Shown here piece by piece: positions 42,359 through 49,893 of a DNA stretch of 64,000 nucleotides. The notes under the pieces are model-generated. The model was given only the letters and a program-made list of their open reading frames with translations. It was not told the origin of the DNA and did not search any database. Position 1 is the first letter of the stretch; each line of letters opens with the position of its first letter. The position numbers and the translations under genes are program-made. Origin of the DNA: RGIG4079 sp045637505 (GTDB lineage Bacteria > Bacteroidota > Bacteroidia > Bacteroidales > Muribaculaceae); NCBI GenBank assembly GCA_045637505.1, contig JAZTZO010000020.1, positions 1-64,000 on the forward strand, read 5' to 3'.

Positions 42359-43001
42359 TTTAGTCATGGATTGCGTATGTGCTACATTGCGAGAGTATGT
42401 TGAACGAGAGATAATTCCACGTTATGATGAGTTTGATGCTGGTCATCGACGTAATCATGTGATGACTGTGATAAATCAAAGTCTTGAACTTGCACGGTAT
42501 TATGATGTGGATATAAATATGGTATATGCAATAGCGGCTTATCATGATACAGGATTGATTGCCGGGCGAGAGCACCATCATATAGCGTCGGGCCAAATAG
42601 TGATGGCCGATGATGGTTTGCGACAATGGTTTAGTGAAGAGCAAATTGTGATAATTGCCGAGGCGGTAGAAGATCATCGCGCGTCAAATAAAAATGTTCC
42701 GCGCTCTATATATGGGAAGATTGTTGCCGAGGCCGATAGGTTGATTGATGGAGCTACGATTGTGCGTCGCACAATACAATATGGACTGGCTCATTATCCC
42801 CATCTCGACAAAGATGGACATTATAATAGATTTGTTGAGCATATGAATGAGAAGTATGCCGAGGGTGGCTATATGAAATTGTGGATACCCGAGTCGCCAA
42901 ATGCTCAACGCTTGCGCGATTTTCAGCAGAAGATAAAGAGTGATAAAGAGCTGCGGTTGCTGTTTGAAAAAGAATGGCAGTCATTGACTGCCATTTCATA
43001 A
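42345..43001 (+). CDS. HD-domain phosphohydrolase
   Basis: 218 residues from 42345, or 211 from the ATG at 42366, which would remove the overlap with the upstream gene. The metal site is HD-type: H38, H67-D68 in AAYHDTG, H79/D93-region residues in EHHHIASGQI, and a late Asp in AEADRLIDG. The sequence belongs to the uncharacterised HD group related to nucleotide or (p)ppGpp hydrolases rather than to HD-GYP. Cytosolic; substrate unknown. Confidence 0.8.
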   Translation: MWSSDLVMDCVCATLREYVEREIIPRYDEFDAGHRRNHVMTVINQSLELARYYDVDINMVYAIAAYHDTGLIAGREHHHIASGQIVMADDGLRQWFSEEQIVIIAEAVEDHRASNKNVPRSIYGKIVAEADRLIDGATIVRRTIQYGLAHYPHLDKDGHYNRFVEHMNEKYAEGGYMKLWIPESPNAQRLRDFQQKIKSDKELRLLFEKEWQSLTAIS

Positions 43002-43023
43002 AAGTTTTATCGCTTATTAATCT

Positions 43024-43383
43024 TTACCATTCATATATAACCGAAACCGACTCAACTTGGGTGCTTGCAATGGGTGGTGAAAGTTTTTCGATTTTAATTG
43101 TTCCCCCTTCAATTAGTGGAAATCGGTTTAATAGGGCGATTCTTATGCGTTCTATCACATTCTCAATGAGGTGAGAAGGTGTTTTCATTACATTTTTGAC
43201 AATTTCAATTGCCTCGGCATAGTTGATGGTTCCCGAAAGGTTGTCATTGACCATCGCACGCGAAATGGGGTAATATACCTTTATGCTTACGAGGAAATCG
43301 TTGCCAACGCGATTTTCTTGGTCGAGAACGCCGTGGTGGGCATATATGCGTAGCTTGTTTATTTCAATAGCTCCTTTGTTCAT
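43024..43383 (-). CDS. folB: Dihydroneopterin aldolase
   Basis: 119 residues, full length. It splits 7,8-dihydroneopterin to 6-hydroxymethyl-dihydropterin and glycolaldehyde in folate synthesis. The start INKLRIYAHHGVLDQENRVGNDF, the Tyr and Glu of the pterin site and the final GGTIKIEKLSPPIA are typical. It lies 28 bases after rnr in the same direction. Confidence 0.93.
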   Translation of the reverse strand: MNKGAIEINKLRIYAHHGVLDQENRVGNDFLVSIKVYYPISRAMVNDNLSGTINYAEAIEIVKNVMKTPSHLIENVIERIRIALLNRFPLIEGGTIKIEKLSPPIASTQVESVSVIYEW

Positions 43384-43410
43384 AATAAATGCGTTTTTAA
43401 GATGAATATA

Positions 43411-45648
43411 TTATCGGCGTTTGCCTTTTTTGCCTCTTCCTTTGGGCGAGGGTTTGCTTATTGCTTGTGCAACCGAAACTTTGCGACCTAAAGCATCTTC
43501 ATTGCGGCGAGGATGTCGGTCGTCAACGATGGCAAAGTCGAGTTGTTTGCGGTCGAGGTTGGCACGAGCTACCTGAATTGTGATTTTGTCGCCAAGACGA
43601 TAGCGAGTGTTGGTGTGGCGACCTACAATGCTGTAGTTTTTTTCGTCAAATTCGTAGTAGTCGTCGGTGAGGTCGCGAATGGGAACCATTCCTTCGCATT
43701 TGTTGCTGTCGAGTTCTACATATAAGCCCCATTCGGTAACGCCCGAAATAATACCCTCGAACACTTCGCCGAGGTGGTCGGCCAAGAATTCTACTTGTTT
43801 GTATTTGATTGAAGCACGTTCGGCATTGGCAGCAAGTTGCTCCATGCTTGAAGAGTGCTTACATTGGTCTTCGAGTTTGTCCACATTTACACTACGGCCA
43901 CCATTGAGGTATTTGTCGAGAAGTCGATGTACCATCATGTCGGGGTAGCGACGAATGGGTGATGTGAAGTGGGTGTAGTATTCAAATCCCAATCCGTAGT
44001 GCCCTACGTTAACGGTTGTATAGACAGCTTTGGCCATTGAGCGAATGGCAAGAGTTGATAGGAAGTTTTCTTCGCCTTTCCCTTTTAATTCGCTGAGCAT
44101 GCGATTGATTGAACGATTTACGTCGCGTGCCGAGCCTGAATCTTTAATCTTGTAGCCAAATGCTCGTGATTGTTTTGCAAGTTCCGACAGTTTTTCGGGG
44201 TCGGGCTCGTCGTGAATGCGATATACAAATGCTTTGGCTTTCTTCTTGCCACTAACGCTGCCTATTTCGCGAGCCACGGTCTTGTTGGCAAGGAGCATAA
44301 ACTCTTCGATGAGTTTATTGGCGTCTTTTGATTCTTTGAAGAATACACCGATGGGGTGTCCTGTTTCGTCGATATCAAAACGCACTTCGCAACGATTGAA
44401 TTCAACCGAGCCGTTTTCGTAACGCTCTTTGCGGAGGACTTTGGCAAAACGATCGAGAGTGAGTATCTCTTGCGAGTATTCGCCATATCCTGTTTCGATT
44501 ATTTCTTGTGCTTCTTCGTAGGTGAATCGGCGATTGCTTTCTATTACTGTGCGTGCAATCTTGTGTTTTATTACTTTTGCATTGTCGTCCATCTCAAAAA
44601 TGCATGAGAATGCGAGTTTTTCTTCGTTGGGGCGCAAAGAGCAAATGCCGTTGCAAAGATGTTCGGGGAGCATGGGTACTACGCGGTCGACGAGATATAC
44701 CGATGTTGCACGATTTTCGGCTTCACGGTCAATGATTGACCCGGGTTTTACATAATGAGTTACATCGGCAATGTGAACACCTATTTCGTAATTGCCATTG
44801 GATAGGCGAGTGATTGAGAGAGCATCGTCAAAGTCCTTGGCATCGCGAGGGTCGATTGTAAAAGTAATAGCGTCTCTCATGTCGAGGCGTGATGCTATAA
44901 CTTCGGGCGTGATGCCTGCATCAATCTTGTTTGCTGCGCGTTCAACTGCTTCGGGGTATTTATATGGTAATCCATATTCGGCAAGGATGGCGTGTATCTC
45001 GGCATTGTTTTCGCCATGTCGTCCGAGGATGTCAACTACTTCGCCTTTGGGATTCTTGTCGTCTTCGGGCCAATGGGTGATGCGAACGATTGCTTTATCT
45101 CCTGTTTTGCCATTTTTGAGTTTGGCTTTAGGAATGAAGATGTCAACGGCGAGGAACTTTGAGTCGGTGAGCAGATAACCATAATGCTTTTCGACTTTGA
45201 GTTGTCCTATAAATACCTGGTCTTTCTTTTCAATGATTTCGATGACCTCGGCTTCGGGCTCGGCTCCACGGCGATGGGCTGCGATATTAACTTTTACCTT
45301 GTCGCCGTTGAGGGCGTGCATTGAATTGCGTTCGGCAACGAAAATTGATTCGCCGTCGTCATCGGTGATTACGCTGTTTTTACCGTTGCTACGACGCACA
45401 AATGTGCCAGTGGCAAAATTGGTGCGCATGGGAGCTTTGTATTTACCAGGCGAAGTTTCGATTAATTCGCCGTCAAAAGCCAGTTCGGCAAGGGCAAGTG
45501 CTACTGCTCGTTGTTGTTTGGGTGTTGATGCTCCAATGGCATGTGACACTTGCTTGTAGTTAAAGGTGTTGTTTTTTTGTTGATTGACAAATTCCTTTAC
45601 CAGTATAGACAATCTAGCTGCGCTGTTTTTCTTTGATGAACGTGCCAT
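43411..45648 (-). CDS. rnr: Ribonuclease R
   Basis: 745 residues. Order of domains: N-terminal helix-turn-helix, two cold-shock domains (~60-220), the RNB catalytic domain (~240-570) with DPRDAKDFDDALSI metal ligands and YTHFTSPIRRYPDMMVHRLL, and a C-terminal S1 domain (GEVFEGIISGVTEWGLYVEL). The tail is Lys/Arg-rich (KPSPKGRGKKGKRR). It degrades structured RNA 3' to 5'. Expressed after gyrB but separated from it by a terminator. Confidence 0.96.
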   Translation of the reverse strand: MARSSKKNSAARLSILVKEFVNQQKNNTFNYKQVSHAIGASTPKQQRAVALALAELAFDGELIETSPGKYKAPMRTNFATGTFVRRSNGKNSVITDDDGESIFVAERNSMHALNGDKVKVNIAAHRRGAEPEAEVIEIIEKKDQVFIGQLKVEKHYGYLLTDSKFLAVDIFIPKAKLKNGKTGDKAIVRITHWPEDDKNPKGEVVDILGRHGENNAEIHAILAEYGLPYKYPEAVERAANKIDAGITPEVIASRLDMRDAITFTIDPRDAKDFDDALSITRLSNGNYEIGVHIADVTHYVKPGSIIDREAENRATSVYLVDRVVPMLPEHLCNGICSLRPNEEKLAFSCIFEMDDNAKVIKHKIARTVIESNRRFTYEEAQEIIETGYGEYSQEILTLDRFAKVLRKERYENGSVEFNRCEVRFDIDETGHPIGVFFKESKDANKLIEEFMLLANKTVAREIGSVSGKKKAKAFVYRIHDEPDPEKLSELAKQSRAFGYKIKDSGSARDVNRSINRMLSELKGKGEENFLSTLAIRSMAKAVYTTVNVGHYGLGFEYYTHFTSPIRRYPDMMVHRLLDKYLNGGRSVNVDKLEDQCKHSSSMEQLAANAERASIKYKQVEFLADHLGEVFEGIISGVTEWGLYVELDSNKCEGMVPIRDLTDDYYEFDEKNYSIVGRHTNTRYRLGDKITIQVARANLDRKQLDFAIVDDRHPRRNEDALGRKVSVAQAISKPSPKGRGKKGKRR

Positions 45649-45678
45649 AGTTGTTTAGTTGGTTTTTGTTGATTAACA

Positions 45679-45712
45679 AAAAACGCGCCGAAGAGTTGCG
45701 GCGCGTTTTTAT
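45679..45712 (-). terminator. gyrB terminator
   Basis: ACGCGCCG (45683-45690) pairs with CGGCGCGT (45699-45706), flanked by A and T runs that work in both directions. Confidence 0.88.
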
Positions 45713-45719
45713 ATTTGAA

Positions 45720-47651
45720 TTATGCGTCGATGTTGGCGTAATTGGCGTTTGCTTCAATGAAGTCGCGTCGGGGAGCTACATCTTCGCCCATAAGCATTGA
45801 GAATATGCGATCGGCTTCGGCTGCATCGCTAATATTGACTTGTTTCAACATACGTTGTTCTGGGTCCATGGTGGTGTCGCGAAGTTCTTCGGCACTCATT
45901 TCACCAAGACCTTTGTAGCGTTGAACCTTGGTTTTGTCGCCATGGCGAGCAATGAATTGTTGCACTTGGATGTCGTTCCAACAATATTCCTCAACTTTAC
46001 CACGAGAGCATTTATACAATGGAGGAGTAGCGAGATAGAGATATCCGTTTTCGATGATTGGACGCATGCGACGGAAGAAGAATGTCATCAACAATGTTGC
46101 AATGTGGCTACCATCGACATCGGCATCGGTCATGATGATGATCTTGTGGTAGGCAAGGCGAGATAGGTTGACTTGCGTTTTGTCTTCTTCGGTGCCAATG
46201 GTTACACGCATGGCGCGGAAGAGGTTGGCGATTTCTTCGTTGTCAAATATTTTATGCTCCATGGCTTTTTCCACGTTGAGGATTTTACCTCGCAATGGAA
46301 GTATTGCTTGGAATGTGCGGTCGCGACCTTGTTTTGCAGTTCCACCTGCCGAGTCCCCTTCGACGATGAATAGTTCGCAGTCTTCGGCTGTGCGTGATGA
46401 GCAATCGGCAAGTTTGCCAGGGAGACCACCACCACTGAGTGGTGATTTGCGAAGGATTTTTGCGCGAGCGTTGTAGGCTGCGTGGCGAGCTTGAGCTGCT
46501 ACGATTACCTTTTCAACGATAGCTTTAGCTTGTTTGGGGTGCTCTTCGAGGTAATTGCGAAGGGCTTCGCTTACGGCTTGTTGCACGGCGCCGATGACCT
46601 CGTTGTTGCCAAGTTTAGTTTTAGTTTGTCCCTCAAATTGAGGTTCCATAACTTTTACCGAAACAACAGCTGTTACACCTTGACGGAAATCGTCGCTGGC
46701 AATCTCGATTTTGATTTTTTCGAGCATTTTGTTGTCTTCGGCATATTTTTTCAATGTTGCAGTTAATCCACGACGGAAACCTGTCAAGTGTGTACCACCT
46801 TCGATGGTGTTGATGTTGTTTACATAAGAGTATACGTTTTCGTTGAAGGTGTTGTTGTAGGTCAATGCTACTTCAACAGGTATGCCTTGACGCTCGGTGT
46901 TGAGGTGGATAACATCGCCAATGAGCGATTCTTTGTTGCCATCGATGTATTCTACAAACTCGCGAAGACCATCTTGCGAGTAGAATGTTTCGTTTTTAGC
47001 TTCGCCGTTTTCGTTGACGACGCGTTTGTCGGTCAATGTCAATGTAATGCCGGCATTGAGGAATGCCAAGTCGCGAAGACGATTGGCAAGGGTGCTGTAA
47101 TCATAGACGGTTTCGGTGAAGATTGAACCATCGGGCTTGAATGTTACGCAAGTTCCGGTTTGGTCGGTTTCGCCTACGATGTGTAATTCGGTAGTAGGCT
47201 TGCCATAAGCATACTCTTGGACATGGATTTTACCTTCGCGGCGCACTTCGGCGCGTAGGTAAGATGAGAGTGCATTAACACACGATACACCCACACCATG
47301 AAGACCTCCTGATACTTTGTAAGAGCCTTTGTCAAATTTACCCCCTGCGTGGAGCACGGTGAGTACAACTTCAAGAGCGCTTTTGTTTTCTTTTTCGTGC
47401 ATACCCACGGGGATACCACGACCATTGTCAACTACTGTGATAGAGTTGTCTTCGTTGATGGTTACATCAATATTGCTGGCAAATCCGGCAAGAGCTTCGT
47501 CGATAGAGTTATCGACTACTTCATACACCAAGTGGTGAAGCCCTTTGACGCTGATGTCGCCAATGTACATTGCAGGACGTTTGCGTACAGCTTCCAAGCC
47601 TTCCAAGACCTGAATACTACTCGCACCATATTCCTCTTCTAATTCTGCCAT
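45720..47651 (-). CDS. gyrB: DNA gyrase subunit B
   Basis: 643 residues from the ATG at 47651 (MAELEEEYGASSIQVLEGLEAVRKRP...); an upstream in-frame ATG at 47735 would add 28 residues and overlaps the promoter, so it is rejected. GHKL ATPase: EVVDNSIDEA, DNGRGIPVG and GGLHGVGVSCVNALS. TOPRIM: LFIVEGDSAGG, then DADVDGSHI. QGRDR and IMTDADVDG are in place. It introduces negative supercoils with GyrA, which is not in this window. Confidence 0.96.
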   Translation of the reverse strand: MAELEEEYGASSIQVLEGLEAVRKRPAMYIGDISVKGLHHLVYEVVDNSIDEALAGFASNIDVTINEDNSITVVDNGRGIPVGMHEKENKSALEVVLTVLHAGGKFDKGSYKVSGGLHGVGVSCVNALSSYLRAEVRREGKIHVQEYAYGKPTTELHIVGETDQTGTCVTFKPDGSIFTETVYDYSTLANRLRDLAFLNAGITLTLTDKRVVNENGEAKNETFYSQDGLREFVEYIDGNKESLIGDVIHLNTERQGIPVEVALTYNNTFNENVYSYVNNINTIEGGTHLTGFRRGLTATLKKYAEDNKMLEKIKIEIASDDFRQGVTAVVSVKVMEPQFEGQTKTKLGNNEVIGAVQQAVSEALRNYLEEHPKQAKAIVEKVIVAAQARHAAYNARAKILRKSPLSGGGLPGKLADCSSRTAEDCELFIVEGDSAGGTAKQGRDRTFQAILPLRGKILNVEKAMEHKIFDNEEIANLFRAMRVTIGTEEDKTQVNLSRLAYHKIIIMTDADVDGSHIATLLMTFFFRRMRPIIENGYLYLATPPLYKCSRGKVEEYCWNDIQVQQFIARHGDKTKVQRYKGLGEMSAEELRDTTMDPEQRMLKQVNISDAAEADRIFSMLMGEDVAPRRDFIEANANYANIDA

Positions 47652-47732
47652 AAATAGGAGTCTATATTTGTTTGTTTTTCTTCTAAAAAGTGAACGTAAT
47701 GGAGACTCTAAAGAGTCTTCCATTTCAGCTAA

Positions 47733-47764
47733 CAAAGTTACTAATTTTTTGGTGTTTGACCAAA
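47733..47764 (-). promoter_or_regulatory. gyrB promoter
   Basis: On the minus strand TTTG, 20 bases, TAACTTTG (47740 down to 47733), a perfect match. The leader of about 75 bases contains the small hairpin GACTCT/AGAGTC around 47704-47717. Confidence 0.75.
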
Positions 47765-47845
47765 TTTTTTTAGCGCAATAAATGACTTTTTTGAAGTAAA
47801 AAATGAGGGTGAATAGTGAAAAAATGTAAAATAATATGATGCTCT

Positions 47846-47877
47846 ATTGCACGATTAAAAAATAGTATCTACCTTTG
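47846..47877 (+). promoter_or_regulatory. tRNA-Pro promoter
   Basis: ATTG at 47846-47849, 20 bases, TACCTTTG at 47870-47877; start near 47883. Confidence 0.72.
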
Positions 47878-47896
47878 CACCGCTTTTATGGCAAAC

Positions 47897-47971
47897 CGGG
47901 GTGTAGCTCAGCCAGGTTAGAGTACGCGTCTGGGGGGCGTGTGGTCGGAAGTTCGAATCTTCTCACCCCGA
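47897..47971 (+). tRNA. tRNA-Pro (anticodon GGG)
   Basis: 75 bases. Acceptor CGGGGTG pairs with CACCCCG; D-arm GCTCAGCCAGGTTAGAGT; anticodon loop CTGGGGG with anticodon GGG; T-arm GGAAGTTCGAATCTTC. The 3' CCA is not encoded. It borders the accessory island, so its 3' end could be an integration target, but I found no second copy of that end nearby. Confidence 0.95.
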
Positions 47972-47977
47972 CTGGCT

Positions 47978-48012
47978 AAATAGGCTCAACGATTTCGTTG
48001 GGCCTATTTTTT
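47978..48012 (+). terminator. tRNA-Pro terminator
   Basis: AAATAGGC...CAACGA pairs with CGTTG...GCCTATTT, and a T-run follows. Confidence 0.88.
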
Positions 48013-48057
48013 TGTAGATGTGTGGTGTAATTGTTGCTATTAAAATATAATCAAATA

Positions 48058-48090
48058 GTTGTATTTTCTGAAAATTATTTGTTAAATTTG
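48058..48090 (+). promoter_or_regulatory. Promoter of small gene 1
   Basis: GTTG at 48058-48061, 21 bases, TAAATTTG at 48083-48090. Confidence 0.6.
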
Positions 48091-48111
48091 TATCATATAA
48101 TAGTTTGCTAT

Positions 48112-48294
48112 ATGATAGATATTCTTTTGCAATTAATAGTTTGGTGTATATGTACAGTCATTACGTTGGGCATTATCGGTCTATTCATTATGTTAATCCA
48201 AATTATTCTGTCTGCATTCAAAGGCAAACAATCAAAAGGTAACTCAACGACAATGCCATGGTGGGTATGGTGGTCTTCATTCCGCAATCATTAG
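48112..48294 (+). CDS. Small membrane protein 1 of the cassette array (60 aa)
   Basis: 60 residues starting MIDILLQLIVWCIC. One long hydrophobic helix (~5-33) is followed by a basic AFKGKQSKGN and an aromatic tail MPWWVWWSSFRNH. The ATG at 48112 sits about 16 bases after the predicted start of transcription; a longer in-frame version from 48031 would begin ahead of the promoter. The stop is followed within eight bases by the array repeat. No homologue recognised; the architecture recurs, not the sequence, in the next four genes. Confidence 0.6.
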   Translation: MIDILLQLIVWCICTVITLGIIGLFIMLIQIILSAFKGKQSKGNSTTMPWWVWWSSFRNH

Positions 48295-48301
48295 CCCCTC
48301 T

Positions 48302-48462
48302 CCGAACTGAACGTCCTCACTATCATCTCATTTAGATTTTTCAACCTCCACTTTTCCAGCCTAAGGCCTGGGTATAATTCTCTGCCCATTCCTCATAACT
48401 GCATGCTATTGGATCGATTCCTAAATTTGTCCAGGTAACCGAAACCGTTGTAATACATAGAA
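48302..48462 (-). pseudogene. Gene Y remnant, copy 1 (frameshifted)
   Basis: It starts MYYNGF like copy 2, then loses about 20 bases and shifts frame, stopping after 21 codons. Further down, the frame that encodes IDPIACSYEEWAENY in copy 2 is broken by a one-base loss near 48361. Remnant of the same gene as copies 2 and 3. Confidence 0.75.
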
Positions 48463-48476
48463 ATAATTGCCGTCCA

Positions 48477-48495
48477 CTATTTTAGCGCAAAATAG
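48477..48495. repeat. 19-bp palindrome at the X/Y junction, copy 1
   Basis: CTATTTTAGCGCAAAATAG, arms CTATTTT and AAAATAG. It lies exactly between the stop of the X head and the start region of Y, and is unchanged in copy 2 (49021-49039). Confidence 0.75.
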
Positions 48496-48576
48496 TCATG
48501 TGCTCTCTGCCATTCCGTCGATAGCAGCGGTAAAATTACCGCCGACATTAAATTGATAATCAAAAATGCTTGCCAT
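48496..48576 (-). pseudogene. Gene X head, copy 1 (26 codons)
   Basis: ATG at 48576, reading MASIFDYQFNVGGNF... and ending in TGA at 48496-48498. The text recalls the first residues of phage tail tape-measure proteins of Bacteroidetes phages, by eye only. Copy 2 at 49040-49120 encodes the same 26 residues. Directly beyond its start codon lies the divergent promoter of small gene 2. Confidence 0.6.
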
Positions 48577-48599
48577 TTCGAATTAATTTATTATATTTG
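48569..48599 (+). promoter_or_regulatory. Promoter of small gene 2
   Basis: CTTG at 48569-48572 (inside the X head), 19 bases, TATATTTG at 48592-48599. Small gene 3 has the same arrangement. Confidence 0.6.
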
Positions 48600-48623
48600 A
48601 AGCATATTTCAATATAAGATTTT

Positions 48624-48779
48624 ATGATAGTCACTTTTTTAGTAGAAGTTTTTGTTTATATCGTAGCTTTTGTGCTTGGTATCGGCTTTTTTTTCTATTT
48701 TATCGGCTTTATTATGTTTATTATCGAACTCTTAAAAGGAAAATCTCCTCAATGTCGAAACCCTTTCTTTTGGAAATAA
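48624..48779 (+). CDS. Small membrane protein 2 of the cassette array (51 aa)
   Basis: 51 residues starting MIVTFLVEVFVYIVAF. A single hydrophobic stretch (~4-36) rich in Phe, Ile and Val, then ELLKGKSPQ and an aromatic tail CRNPFFWK. It has its own promoter 25 bases upstream and is bounded on the left by repeat copy 1 and on the right by copy 2. Sequence unrelated to small genes 1, 3, 4 and 5 beyond the helix plus GK plus aromatic end. Confidence 0.55.
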   Translation: MIVTFLVEVFVYIVAFVLGIGFFFYFIGFIMFIIELLKGKSPQCRNPFFWK

Positions 48780-48807
48780 ACATTTAGTTTGTTGTTAAGG
48801 GATTTTA

Positions 48808-49002
48808 TTACCGAGCACCTTTTCCCGAACTGAACGTCCTCACTATCATCTCATTTAGATTTTTCAATCTCCACTTTTCCAGCCATAAGGCCTGGGCATA
48901 ATTCTCTGCCCATTCCTCATAACTGCATGCTATTGGATCGATTCCTAAATTTGATCTTATGGCAGGGTGGACAAAAAGTAGGATGAAACCGTTGTAATAC
49001 AT
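48808..49002 (-). CDS. Gene Y, copy 2 (64 aa, open but probably a relic)
   Basis: 64 residues, MYYNGFILLFVHPAIRSNLG..., with a helical C-terminus EWAENYAQALWLEKWRLKNL. The SNLGIDPIACSYEEWAE pattern recalls small phage tail-assembly proteins encoded ahead of the tape-measure gene; this is by eye. It is the only uninterrupted copy of three. There is no promoter that I can see on the minus strand, and its upstream flank is the truncated X head, so expression is doubtful. Confidence 0.5.
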   Translation of the reverse strand: MYYNGFILLFVHPAIRSNLGIDPIACSYEEWAENYAQALWLEKWRLKNLNEMIVRTFSSGKGAR

Positions 49003-49020
49003 AGAAACAATTGCCGTCCA

Positions 49021-49039
49021 CTATTTTAGCGCAAAATAG
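49021..49039. repeat. 19-bp palindrome at the X/Y junction, copy 2
   Basis: CTATTTTAGCGCAAAATAG, identical to 48477-48495. Confidence 0.75.
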
Positions 49040-49120
49040 TCATGTGCTCTCTGCCATTCCGTCGATAGCAGCGGTAAAATTACCGCCGACATTAAATTGA
49101 TAATCAAAAATGCTTGCCAT
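49040..49120 (-). pseudogene. Gene X head, copy 2 (26 codons)
   Basis: Same 26 codons as copy 1, ATG at 49120 and TGA at 49040-49042. The remainder of X is missing and replaced by the palindrome and gene Y. Confidence 0.6.
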
Positions 49121-49143
49121 ATAGAATATTATTTATAAATTTG
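49113..49143 (+). promoter_or_regulatory. Promoter of small gene 3
   Basis: CTTG at 49113-49116 (inside the X head), 19 bases, TAAATTTG at 49136-49143. Confidence 0.6.
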
Positions 49144-49164
49144 TAGTGAAGTAATTATTGAACA

Positions 49165-49308
49165 ATGGATTTAATCATTACCATAATTGGATATTTAGGA
49201 GTGATTATTCAGTTTATACTGGTCATCAGCGTCCCTTTTTTGTTCCTTTGGTTTATTTATCAAGGGGTAGTTAAACCGTTTATCTCATTATTCCGCAAAA
49301 AGGCTTAA
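49165..49308 (+). CDS. Small membrane protein 3 of the cassette array (47 aa)
   Basis: 47 residues starting MDLIITIIGYLGVIIQF. One helix (~3-32) ends in FLWFIYQG, followed by a basic tail SLFRKKA. It lies between repeat copies 2 and 3 with its own promoter. No homologue recognised. Confidence 0.55.
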   Translation: MDLIITIIGYLGVIIQFILVISVPFLFLWFIYQGVVKPFISLFRKKA

Positions 49309-49514
49309 CGATTTTTTTGACTGAACATCCTCACTATCATCTCATTTAGATTTTTTAACCTCCACTTTTCCAGCCATAAGGCCTGGGTATAATTCTCTGC
49401 CCGTTCCTCATAACTGCATGCTATTGGATCGATTCCTAAATTTGATCTTATCAAAGCGCAATCTTCGTTAAATCTGTCTTTTTTGTTGTCGTCACAGGAT
49501 AAGGTGCTTATGTC
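49309..49514 (-). pseudogene. Gene Y remnant, copy 3, with a different N-terminal part
   Basis: On the minus strand an open frame without an ATG reads DISTLSCDDNKKDRF... and continues without interruption into SNLGIDPIACSYEE and the gene Y helix. The C-terminal tail also differs from copy 2. So copy 3 is either an older variant of Y with its true N-terminal part or a fusion of two sequences. Confidence 0.5.
49319..49451. repeat. Array repeat, copy 3 (Y part only)
   Basis: About 133 bp matching the Y-coding part of copies 1 and 2, with scattered substitutions, ending at GATCTTAT (49444-49451) where homology stops. The palindrome and X head are absent. Confidence 0.85.
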
Positions 49515-49532
49515 GAAAATGTAATTAAAATA

Positions 49533-49563
49533 GTTGTAAATTTAAATTGTTTTGCTATATTTG
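49533..49563 (+). promoter_or_regulatory. Promoter of small gene 4
   Basis: GTTG at 49533-49536, 19 bases, TATATTTG at 49556-49563; start near 49569. Confidence 0.62.
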
Positions 49564-49598
49564 CAAAAAGCTATTTGTAACATCTTTAAACCAGTTAT

Positions 49599-49802
49599 AT
49601 GGAAATCCTCAAAGATATATTATTGCATATTGTATCCTACATTATTTGGGGAGGGTTATTTATTGGTTTATTGGTCTGGATTGTTTCAGCCTTTGTTTGG
49701 GCTATAAAATCTGATGAGGACCCTATAGAATGGATGGATGATCCTGCTCTCTCTCGCAAAGATGAATCAGATATAAAAAGTGGAAGCTCCACAAATATAT
49801 AA
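49599..49802 (+). CDS. Small membrane protein 4 of the cassette array (67 aa)
   Basis: 67 residues starting MEILKDILLHIVSYIIWG. A helix (~8-36) is followed by an acidic soluble tail: IKSDEDPIEWMDDPALSRKDESD. Unlike 1, 2 and 5 it has an acidic rather than aromatic end. It lies to the right of the last array repeat and has its own promoter. Confidence 0.6.
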   Translation: MEILKDILLHIVSYIIWGGLFIGLLVWIVSAFVWAIKSDEDPIEWMDDPALSRKDESDIKSGSSTNI

Positions 49803-49893
49803 ATATCAATAGCAAAAACAAATCAAAATAAGAATAGATTGTTCCAATTTTTTGAATAAATTTATCTAATATTAAAAATTAAAATCTAACACT

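Larger units (their letters stand above)
48302..48576. repeat. Array repeat, copy 1 (two gene fragments, minus strand)
   Basis: About 275 bp, nearly identical to copy 2 (48825-49120), with ~20 bases deleted near 48430 and several indels. On the minus strand it carries the 26-codon head of gene 'X' (48496-48576) and a frameshifted gene 'Y' (about 48302-48462). Confidence 0.88.
48825..49120. repeat. Array repeat, copy 2
   Basis: 296 bp, the most complete copy. It holds gene Y (48808-49002), the palindrome (49021-49039) and the X head (49040-49120). Identity to copy 1 is very high outside the copy-1 deletion. Confidence 0.9.

Noticed and set aside
48031..48111. Longer N-terminus for small protein 1 from an upstream ATG
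   Set aside because: It would begin ahead of the promoter at 48058-48090; the ATG at 48112 fits the transcript start.
48302..49451. CRISPR array as explanation of the repeats
   Set aside because: Units are ~130-296 bp, spaced about 500 bp apart, with genes in between; no short direct repeats with unique spacers and no cas genes.
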